This document shows, piece by piece, positions 1 through 4,959 of a stretch of DNA of 5,438 nt. The DNA comes from Gammaproteobacteria bacterium. Lineage in GTDB: Bacteria > Pseudomonadota > Gammaproteobacteria > CAJXQU01. How positions within the stretch are numbered: position 1 is the stretch's first letter; each line of letters opens with the position of its first letter. The notes beneath the pieces are model-generated. The model saw only the letters and a program-made list of their open reading frames with translations. It was not told the DNA's origin and made no database searches. The stretch lies in NCBI GenBank assembly GCA_026984275.1, contig JALSSM010000024.1, forward strand, positions 1 to 5,438, written 5' to 3'. The translations under genes were made by a program, and so were the position numbers.

Positions 1-35
1 TCGATCTCTTGAGGAGTTTTAATAGTTACGGACAC
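1..35 (-). CDS. map: Methionine aminopeptidase, N-terminal fragment (cut by window edge)
   Basis: Read on the minus strand from a GTG at 35-33, the frame gives MSVTIKTPQEI before it runs off the left edge. This closely resembles the start of E. coli methionine aminopeptidase (MAISIKTPEDI, from memory), and map lies divergent from rpsB in many gammaproteobacteria. The enzyme removes the initiator methionine from nascent proteins in the cytoplasm. An in-frame TAA at 41-39 sits only one codon upstream of the GTG, so no longer start is possible and the GTG is very probably the true start. No clear Shine-Dalgarno sequence precedes it; the upstream bases are A-rich. Only 11 complete codons are visible, so none of the metal-binding residues can be checked. 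The call rests on this short match plus gene context. Confidence 0.8.
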   Translation of the reverse strand, partial: MSVTIKTPQEI

Positions 36-52
36 GTTTTAGTCACTTTTAA

Positions 53-90
53 TTGTTGTCGGAAGGCTTATATGGTATAAATGCGCGGCT
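53..90 (+). promoter_or_regulatory. rpsB operon promoter (sigma-70 type, extended -10)
   Basis: The -35 box is TTGTTG at 53-58 and the -10 box is TATAAA at 76-81, separated by an ideal 17 nt. A TG at 73-74 one base upstream of the -10 makes it an extended -10. The following bases (82-89, TGCGCGGC) form a GC-rich discriminator of the kind found at rRNA and ribosomal-protein promoters under stringent (ppGpp/DksA) control. That control is inferred from the family pattern and not shown here. Transcription should begin near 88-91, giving a leader of about 167 nt. The -35 box lies only 17 nt from the divergent map start codon, so promoter elements for the two directions must overlap or lie close together. 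Confidence 0.75.
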
Positions 91-256
91 TGATAAGCAA
101 CTAATCTTTTGTTTTTGGATTTTGGGGCTATATCAGGCAACTTAATTAACTACGAGCATACACCAAACTGTTCGCTGGGGTGCCCATTAGAAATATTTCA
201 TTTCGGGGGTCGGCTGCAGGGTGCATGTGAAATCTAACCCTGACAGGAGAAATCTA
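90..256 (+). promoter_or_regulatory. rpsB 5' leader, candidate S2 autoregulatory region
   Basis: A non-coding leader of about 167 nt lies between the predicted transcription start and the rpsB ATG. In E. coli the rpsB leader is known to mediate translational repression of rpsB-tsf by protein S2, and its length there is similar. I have not compared the sequences. Visible elements, in order, are: a small hairpin GCTT/AAGC at 88-98 around the start site; CTAAT at 101-105; CACC/GGTG pairing of 161-164 with 179-182; CCATTAGA at 184-191; ATTTCA at 195-200; a strong hairpin at 214-246; and the Shine-Dalgarno sequence AGGAG at 245-249. No open reading frame with a ribosome binding site is seen in it. 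The regulatory role is inferred from position, family knowledge and the pairings. Confidence 0.55.
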
Positions 257-260
257 ATGG
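184..260 (+). promoter_or_regulatory. RNA fold able to sequester the rpsB ribosome binding site and start codon
   Basis: Two pairings are visible in the sequence. First, CTGCAGGGT at 214-222 pairs with 237-246 (ACCCTG-A-CAG) through nine base pairs with a single bulged A243; the loop is 223-236. Second, CCATTAGA at 184-191 is perfectly complementary to TCTAATGG at 253-260, which contains the AUG at 257-259. After a four-base bulge, TTTC at 196-199 can extend this helix with GAAA at 249-252. Together they would pair every base from 237 to 260 except A243, G247 and A248, leaving the Shine-Dalgarno region largely closed. Free energies were not calculated. Alternative pairings exist, so this may be one state of a switch. 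Confidence 0.5.
229..257 (+). repeat. Direct repeat GAAATCTAA, two copies 20 nt apart
   Basis: GAAATCTAA occurs at 229-237 and again at 249-257, where its last base is the A of the rpsB start codon. The first copy lies mostly in the loop of the 214-246 hairpin and the second fills the spacer between Shine-Dalgarno and AUG. Both copies are complementary to the upstream segment TTAGA (187-191) and TTTC (196-199), so each could compete for the same partner. The repeat itself is plain; any function is inferred. Confidence 0.75.
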
Positions 261-1078
261 CAGACGTAAGTATGCGCCAGATGCTTGAGGCTGGCGTTCA
301 TTTCGGGCATCAAACCCGATATTGGCATCCTAAAATGGCCCCTTATATCTTTGGGGATCGTAACAAAATCCATATTATCAACCTGGAAGAGACACTTCCA
401 AGATTCAATGATGCCCTGAATTTTATCGGTAAGGTCGCTTCTAAAAAAGGCAATATCTTATTCGTTGGCACCAAACGATCAGCAACAGATGCGGTTAAAG
501 AGGAAGCCATTCGATGTGGCATGCCTTATGTCAATCGTCGTTGGTTGGGTGGAATGCTGACTAACTACAAAACAGTTAAACAATCGATCAATCGTCTTAA
601 AGCACTCGAAGAGATGCAGGAAAATGGCACGTTCGATCGACGTAGCAAAAAAGAAAAACTGATGTTAACTCGTGAAATGGCAAAGCTGGAAAACAACATC
701 GGTGGTATCAAAGACATGAAAGGTCTTCCTGATGTGTTGTTCGTTATCGATGTTGGTCACGAAAAAATTGCCATTGCTGAAGCAAACAAACTGGGGATCC
801 CTGTTGTTGCTGTTGTCGATACCAATTGTGAACCAAAGGGTGTTGATTATGTCATCCCCGGCAATGACGATGCGATCAGTGCAATCAGACTATATACGTC
901 CGCTGCTGCTGACGCTGTGCTGGATGGAAGGCAGGTGATTCCTGGCGCATCAACAGAAAGTGAAGGAGAATATATTGAGGTTGCTGAAGAAGAAGTTCCC
1001 GAATCGGTGACAGAACCCACTGAGGAAGCACCAGCAACTGAAGAAGCTCCGGGTGATGACGCTGACAAAGCAGAATAA
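257..1078 (+). CDS. rpsB: 30S ribosomal protein S2 with extended acidic C-terminal tail
   Basis: Encodes a 273-residue S2 protein, a late-assembling component of the small subunit that binds between its head and body and is needed for S1 to join. Residues 1-228 match the S2 family throughout: MLEAGVHFGHQ near residues 9-19, WHPKM at 23-27, FVGTKRSA at 69-76, RRWLGGMLTN at 94-103, LPDVLFVID at 157-165, and a DTNCEP motif at 188-193. The start chosen is ATG 257, with Shine-Dalgarno AGGAGA at 245-250 placed six bases upstream and the family-typical N-terminus MADVSMRQML. A GTG at 221 in the same frame is rejected because it has no such site and lies inside the leader hairpin. Residues 231-273 form a low-complexity tail with 17 acidic and one basic residue, making the protein about 30 residues longer than E. 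coli S2 (241). It is first in the operon; tsf follows after 47 nt. Confidence 0.97.
   Translation: MADVSMRQMLEAGVHFGHQTRYWHPKMAPYIFGDRNKIHIINLEETLPRFNDALNFIGKVASKKGNILFVGTKRSATDAVKEEAIRCGMPYVNRRWLGGMLTNYKTVKQSINRLKALEEMQENGTFDRRSKKEKLMLTREMAKLENNIGGIKDMKGLPDVLFVIDVGHEKIAIAEANKLGIPVVAVVDTNCEPKGVDYVIPGNDDAISAIRLYTSAAADAVLDGRQVIPGASTESEGEYIEVAEEEVPESVTEPTEEAPATEEAPGDDADKAE
1019..1054 (+). repeat. Short tandem repeat in the S2 acidic tail
   Basis: Two adjacent 18-nt units (1019-1036 and 1037-1054) encode TEEAPA and TEEAPG, matching at 13 of 18 bases. The differences are mostly at third codon positions, which points to an old duplication kept at the protein level or to simple low-complexity drift. 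It lies within rpsB codons 255-266. Confidence 0.6.
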
Positions 1079-1125
1079 AAGTCAGGATCACTCACGAACA
1101 ATAGAATTAGAACGAGGTAATCAAA

Positions 1126-2016
1126 ATGCAGATAACCGCTGCTATGGTTAAAGAACTTCGCGAGCGCACAGGCGCTGGCATGATGGAATGTAAGAAAGCA
1201 TTAACAGAATGTGATGGCGACATGGAAAAAGCCATTGAAATGATGCGCAAAGCGGGTACGGCGAAAGCGGCCAAAAAATCAGGAAGAATCGCTGCCGAAG
1301 GTGTGATCCGGATCGCGGCTTCTGACTGTGGCAAGAAAGTGGCCATGGTCGAAATCAATGCGGAAACTGATTTTGCAACCAAGTCAGACGATTTTCAGGG
1401 ATTTGCCGAGAAGGTCGTTCACTGCATTCTGGCTAATGAACCTGAAGATATTGAGGCCTTGAATGCACTTCCACTGGAAGAAGGTGGTGATACGGTTTTA
1501 ATCAGTCGCGATAACCTGGTGGCGAAAATTGGTGAGAATATCAATGTACGTCGTTTTACTGTTGTCGCAACAGATGGTCTTCTGGGGTCTTATCTACACG
1601 GTTCTCGCATTGGAACGGTTGTCGAACTGGAAGGTGGTGATGAAACACTGGCGAAAGATGTGGCGATGCATGTTGCGGCTGTCCGTCCGGTTTGCGTGAG
1701 TGAAGATCAGGTCTCTCCAGAACTGCTGGAAAAAGAAAAAGACATCTTTATGGCACAGGCGGCTGAAAGTGGAAAGCCACCTGAAATTATCGAAAAGATG
1801 ATCACAGGCCGGATGAAAAAGTTTATTGGTGAAATCACGTTAACAGGCCAGCCTTTTGTCAAAGATCCGGATCAAACGGTCGGTAAATTGTTGTCAGCTG
1901 CAAATGCGACAGTCAAATCATTTACCTGTTTTGAAGTCGGTGAAGGGATTGAAAAGAAAGAGGAAGATTTCGCTGCTGAAGTTGAGGCACAGGCGCAGGC
2001 CGCTAAAAAATCGTAA
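1126..2016 (+). CDS. tsf: Translation elongation factor Ts
   Basis: EF-Ts is the cytoplasmic nucleotide exchange factor that releases GDP from EF-Tu. The 296-residue product follows the E. coli protein (283) in all domains. The N-terminal UBA-like domain at residues 1-50 contains KELRERTGAGMMECKKAL (9-26). The core domain has TDF at 81-83, whose Asp-Phe pair inserts near the EF-Tu magnesium site, followed by Ala84 where Val is usual. KIGENINVRR is at 134-143 and GSYLHGSRIG at 154-163. The helical hairpin that contacts EF-Tu spans about 197-233, including ESGKPPEI and GRMKKF, and FEVGEGIEK is at 269-277. The last ten residues are Ala/Gln/Lys-rich and extend slightly past the usual end. ATG 1126 is preceded by GAGGT at 1114-1118, seven bases away. 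Co-transcription with rpsB is the norm; pyrH begins 29 nt after the stop. Confidence 0.97.
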   Translation: MQITAAMVKELRERTGAGMMECKKALTECDGDMEKAIEMMRKAGTAKAAKKSGRIAAEGVIRIAASDCGKKVAMVEINAETDFATKSDDFQGFAEKVVHCILANEPEDIEALNALPLEEGGDTVLISRDNLVAKIGENINVRRFTVVATDGLLGSYLHGSRIGTVVELEGGDETLAKDVAMHVAAVRPVCVSEDQVSPELLEKEKDIFMAQAAESGKPPEIIEKMITGRMKKFIGEITLTGQPFVKDPDQTVGKLLSAANATVKSFTCFEVGEGIEKKEEDFAAEVEAQAQAAKKS

Positions 2017-2030
2017 AATATAAATCAGTC

Positions 2031-2048
2031 GGAGAGGATGCAGCATTG
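2031..2048 (+). promoter_or_regulatory. pyrH ribosome binding site and TTG start
   Basis: A strong GGAGAGG at 2031-2037 lies eight bases before a TTG at 2046-2048. No ATG, GTG or TTG occurs in this frame between the site and the tsf end, and the next in-frame ATG (2106) would remove the KLSGEAL nucleotide-binding motif, so the TTG is the start. An out-of-frame ATG at 2038 directly abuts the Shine-Dalgarno and reads only ATG CAG CAT TGA, its stop overlapping the TTG. It is too close to the site to be used efficiently. Confidence 0.85.
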
Positions 2049-2765
2049 ACCAGTTCTTCAGATATTAACCGCCGGGTTCTCATCAAATTAAGCGGTGAAG
2101 CCCTGATGGGTGATGATGATTACGGGATTAACCCGGAAGTCATGCAAAATGTTGCTGAAGAAATTAAATCTCTGATTGACGCCGGGATCCAGGCCGCCAT
2201 CGTCATCGGTGGCGGCAATATTTTTCGTGGTGAAGGACTTGCTGCGGGCGGTATGAACAGGGTGAGTGGCGATCATATGGGCATGCTGGCCACAGTAATC
2301 AATGCATTGGCCATTCAGGATAAGCTTGAACAGAATGGTATGTTTGCCAGAGTCATGTCTGCGATTAAGATCCATGAGATCTGTGAAGACTATATCTGTC
2401 GCCGTGCTATTCGCCACCTCGAAAAAGGTCGTGTTGTGATCTTTGCTGCGGGTACCGGTAATCCTTTTTTTACCACTGATTCTGCCGCCAGTCTCAGAGC
2501 CATCGAGATCAAGGCTGATCTGATGATCAAAGCAACCAAGGTTGATGGTGTTTACACCGCTGATCCGCATAAAGAGGCTAATGCTATCCGTTATGATGAA
2601 TTAACTTATGATGAAGTACTGACGAAAAAACTGGCGGTCATGGATCAGACGGCGGTTGTTCTCTGCCGCGATAACAACATGCCTTTGCGGGTTCTGGACA
2701 TGACAGCTAAGGGCTCAATTTTACGTGCGGCGCAGGGTGAAAACGAAGGCACACTGGTATCATAG
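2046..2765 (+). CDS. pyrH: Uridylate kinase (UMP kinase)
   Basis: Phosphorylates UMP to UDP with ATP in the cytoplasm, feeding UTP and CTP synthesis. It is a homohexamer of the amino-acid kinase fold, unrelated to eukaryotic UMP/CMP kinases. The 239-residue product has the family motifs in order: KLSGEAL at 14-20 (Lys14 equals E. coli Lys15), GGGNIFRG at 55-62, GDHMGMLAT at 75-83 with the UMP-binding Asp76, GTGNPFFTTDSAA at 136-148 with Asp145, and KATKVDGVYTADP at 162-174. Length is close to E. coli PyrH (241). Translation begins at TTG 2046. Of the residues known to bind the activator GTP in E. coli (Arg92, His96, Arg103, Trp119, Arg130), the positions here are Gln91, Glu95, Arg102, Cys118 and Arg129, so three of five differ and GTP control may be altered. 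The tsf-pyrH-frr arrangement is conserved. Confidence 0.97.
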   Translation: MTSSSDINRRVLIKLSGEALMGDDDYGINPEVMQNVAEEIKSLIDAGIQAAIVIGGGNIFRGEGLAAGGMNRVSGDHMGMLATVINALAIQDKLEQNGMFARVMSAIKIHEICEDYICRRAIRHLEKGRVVIFAAGTGNPFFTTDSAASLRAIEIKADLMIKATKVDGVYTADPHKEANAIRYDELTYDEVLTKKLAVMDQTAVVLCRDNNMPLRVLDMTAKGSILRAAQGENEGTLVS

Positions 2766-2806
2766 ATTCGATTGATGTGATGGGTTTAAAGTAAGAGGGA
2801 AAAAGG

Positions 2807-3364
2807 ATGATAGACGAAATCATAAAAGATGCGGATACACGCATGAATAAAAGTATCGAAGCACTGAAACTGGATCTGGCCAAGATCCGAACTGGCAGAG
2901 CACATCCTTCATTACTCGATCATGTGACTGTTGAATATTATGGTTCACAAGTACCACTCAGTCAGGTAGCCAATATCAATGTTCAGGATTCCCGCACATT
3001 AACTCTGACTCCCTGGGAAAAACCAATGGTTCAGGAAATCGAGAAAGCGATCATGAATTCCGATCTTGGACTTAACCCAAGTACAGCCGGTGAAGTTATC
3101 AGAATACCATTACCGCCATTGACCGAAGAACGCCGAAAGGATTTAATCAAAGTGGTCAGGGCAGAAGGTGAACAAACCAAGGTTGCTTTACGCAATATTC
3201 GTCGTGATGCAAACACCACTTTTAAGGATCTGTTAAAAGAAAAAGAGATCTCTGAAGATGATCAGCGTAAAGCTGAAGATCGTGTACAGAAGATTATTGA
3301 TGCACATGTAAAACAAATCGATGAACTACTTGCCGATAAAGAAAAAGAATTGATGGAAATTTAG
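2807..3364 (+). CDS. frr: Ribosome recycling factor
   Basis: RRF acts with EF-G after termination to split the post-termination ribosome into subunits. The product has 185 residues, exactly the length of E. coli RRF, and aligns without visible gaps. Domain I, a three-helix bundle, is formed by residues 1-30 and about 105-185; domain II is inserted at about 31-104. Recognisable stretches are KIRTGRAHPSLLD (26-38), VEYYG (42-46), SDLGLNPSTAG (85-95), PLPPLTEERRKDL (101-113) and VALRNIRRDAN (126-136), the last containing Arg132, important for ribosome binding in E. coli. ATG 2807 is preceded by AAGAGGG at 2793-2799 at suitable spacing. It follows pyrH after 41 nt and shares its transcript; nothing in the gene looks unusual. 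Confidence 0.97.
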   Translation: MIDEIIKDADTRMNKSIEALKLDLAKIRTGRAHPSLLDHVTVEYYGSQVPLSQVANINVQDSRTLTLTPWEKPMVQEIEKAIMNSDLGLNPSTAGEVIRIPLPPLTEERRKDLIKVVRAEGEQTKVALRNIRRDANTTFKDLLKEKEISEDDQRKAEDRVQKIIDAHVKQIDELLADKEKELMEI

Positions 3365-3400
3365 CCTGTCTTTCAACTGAGTGTTTTTAAAACATTATCT

Positions 3401-4126
3401 ATGACTGATTCACTGCCACGTCACGTAGCCATTATTATGGATGGCAATGGTCGTTGGGCCAAAGGCAGAAACCTACCAAGAATTGCAGGCCATCGAGCCG
3501 GTGTTGATACTGTTAGAAAGATCGTGCGTGCATGTGGAAAGAAAGGCATTGATGTCCTGACCCTATTTGCTTTCAGTAGCGAGAACTGGCGCCGTCCTCA
3601 ACGTGAAGTTACTTTATTAATGGAACTCTTTGTTCGAGCTCTCCAACAGGAAGTCAAAAACCTCAATAAAAATAACGTTCGATTACGGATGATAGGTGAT
3701 CTGACGGCCTTGCCGCCAAAACTACAGGAGCTGATTAAAAACTCAGAAGAACTCACAAAGAACAATAGTGGATTAACATTGGTCATTGCCGCAAATTATG
3801 GTGGCCGCTGGGATATGACTCAGGCTGTCCAGCAAATTGCTCAGAAGGTGGCTGCTGGTGAGATGATGCCAGAAGAGACTTCTCCTGACATCATTCAACA
3901 ACACCTTTGTATCAGTGATCTTCCAGAGCCAGATTTATTCATTCGCACAGGTGGCGAGCAACGAATAAGTAATTATCTTTTATGGCAGTTGGCTTATACT
4001 GAGCTGTACTTTACTGAAAAACTCTGGCCAGAATTTGACGATGATGATTTCGATGCAGCACTGGCATCGTTTGGATCAAGGCAACGCCGTTTTGGTCGAA
4101 CCGGAGAGCAGGTGGAAAACGCTTAA
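3401..4126 (+). CDS. uppS: Undecaprenyl diphosphate synthase (cis-prenyltransferase)
   Basis: Condenses eight isopentenyl diphosphates onto farnesyl diphosphate to give C55 undecaprenyl diphosphate, the lipid carrier for peptidoglycan and other surface polymers. It is peripheral to the membrane. The 241-residue product carries all family hallmarks, offset by 12 from E. coli numbering: IMDGNGRWA at 12-20 with catalytic Asp14, His31 in GHRAG, FSSENW at 58-63, NYGGRWD at 132-138, and IRTGGEQRISN at 181-191 with Arg182 and Arg188, then Glu201. The N-terminus is about 12 residues shorter than in E. coli. ATG 3401 is the only usual start: upstream in frame there is none before the frr stop, and the next Met lies inside the catalytic motif. 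The 17 bases before it are A/T-rich and contain no Shine-Dalgarno. It lies 36 nt after frr, in the Pseudomonas-type order. Confidence 0.96.
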   Translation: MTDSLPRHVAIIMDGNGRWAKGRNLPRIAGHRAGVDTVRKIVRACGKKGIDVLTLFAFSSENWRRPQREVTLLMELFVRALQQEVKNLNKNNVRLRMIGDLTALPPKLQELIKNSEELTKNNSGLTLVIAANYGGRWDMTQAVQQIAQKVAAGEMMPEETSPDIIQQHLCISDLPEPDLFIRTGGEQRISNYLLWQLAYTELYFTEKLWPEFDDDDFDAALASFGSRQRRFGRTGEQVENA

Positions 4127-4134
4127 AACAAGGT

Positions 4135-4959
4135 ATGCTTAAACAGAGAATTATCACAGCACTGATTCTGGCTCCTCTGGTACTGGGATCCATTTATTAT
4201 TTATCGACACCTGCAGTGGCTGTTATTCTGGGTTTGATCATCTTGATCGGGGCATGGGAATGGGTTGGTTTATCGGGTTTTGAATCTGCTCAATCAAAAA
4301 TAATTTATACAGGCGTTATCACGGCGCTAATGTTTGTCAGCTATCCTTTGATTACACAATCATCGATGAATCTTTTTTTGATAGCGGCTTGTCTTTGGTG
4401 GTTGATTGCTTTAATCATCATTATTTCTTCGCAAATTAAAGGTTCGCTTCCCCGGCAAAATCGTTTACTTTTCCTGATCATAGGATTTGTTGTTCTTATC
4501 CCGGCCTGGATGAGTCTTCTTTTCTTACATGGCCACCCGGAACTTGGTCCAGAGTGGGTATTATTTCTGTTGGCTCTGATCTGGACAGCCGATATCGGTG
4601 CCTATTTTGCAGGACGTGCACTGGGCCGCCATAAGCTGGCCGACAAGATAAGCCCTGGGAAAAGCTGGGAAGGTGTATTGGGTGGCTTATTCGCCGTTCT
4701 TATCATTACGATGCTGATACTGCCTTATTTAACTCATTCAGAAAAAGTCTCAACGGCTATGATCCTGCTTTGCCTGGTCACAGCCATGGTTTCAGTACTG
4801 GGAGATCTGACAGAAAGTGTTGTCAAACGAATCTCCGGGAAAAAAGACAGTGGTAATATCTTGCCGGGTCATGGCGGTGTTATGGACAGAATTGACAGTC
4901 TGACCGCCGCTGCGCCGATATTTACAGCCGGTCTGATAGTCCTTGGAACGATTGTATGA
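4135..4959 (+). CDS. cdsA: Phosphatidate cytidylyltransferase (CDP-diglyceride synthase)
   Basis: Integral inner-membrane enzyme that makes CDP-diacylglycerol from phosphatidic acid and CTP, the branch point for phosphatidylethanolamine, phosphatidylglycerol and cardiolipin. The 274-residue product has about nine hydrophobic segments, near residues 6-23, 26-42, 57-73, 79-98, 111-131, 140-159, 181-199, 206-223 and 256-273. The C-terminal family signature spans 228-254 and fits every required position I recall: Ser228, Lys231-Arg232, Lys237-Asp238, Gly240, Pro244, His246-Gly247-Gly248 and Asp251-Arg252-Ile253-Asp254. Upstream, SPGKSWEG is at 173-180 and GDLTES at 223-228. ATG 4135 gives the expected MLK start. 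It lies eight bases after the uppS stop, and the AAGG at 4130-4133 is only one base from the ATG, too close to work well, so translational coupling to uppS is likely. Its stop overlaps dxr. Confidence 0.96.
   Translation: MLKQRIITALILAPLVLGSIYYLSTPAVAVILGLIILIGAWEWVGLSGFESAQSKIIYTGVITALMFVSYPLITQSSMNLFLIAACLWWLIALIIIISSQIKGSLPRQNRLLFLIIGFVVLIPAWMSLLFLHGHPELGPEWVLFLLALIWTADIGAYFAGRALGRHKLADKISPGKSWEGVLGGLFAVLIITMLILPYLTHSEKVSTAMILLCLVTAMVSVLGDLTESVVKRISGKKDSGNILPGHGGVMDRIDSLTAAAPIFTAGLIVLGTIV

Noticed and set aside
109..134. Second rpsB promoter (TTGTTT and TATATC) inside the leader
   Set aside because: The spacer is only 14 nt, and the extended -10 promoter at 53-81 is far better.
221..256. 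GTG at 221 as a longer rpsB start adding 12 residues
   Set aside because: It has no Shine-Dalgarno, lies next to the leader hairpin stem, and the added residues do not resemble S2. ATG 257 has a well-placed AGGAGA and the family N-terminus.
847..1101. Two minus-strand open frames over the S2 tail
   Set aside because: Their low-complexity Ser/Ala or Leu/Gln products mirror the Glu/Ala/Pro-rich codons of the rpsB tail and no ribosome binding site supports them.
1079..1125. Attenuator or terminator between rpsB and tsf
   Set aside because: The gap is only 47 nt and holds no GC-rich inverted repeat with a T-run; only the tsf ribosome binding site is visible.
2088..2570. 160-codon open frame on the minus strand inside pyrH
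   Set aside because: It is fully antisense to a clear UMP kinase gene, the product resembles no family I know, and it is best explained as a by-product of pyrH codon use.
3383..3393. Palindrome GTTTTTAAAAC between frr and uppS as a terminator
   Set aside because: The stem would be five mostly A-T pairs with a one-base loop and no GC-rich stem or U-tract after it.
3350..3400. Possible internal promoter before uppS (TTGATG and CATTATCT)
   Set aside because: No pair of boxes gives an acceptable 16-18 nt spacing with a recognisable -10; A/T-richness alone is not enough.
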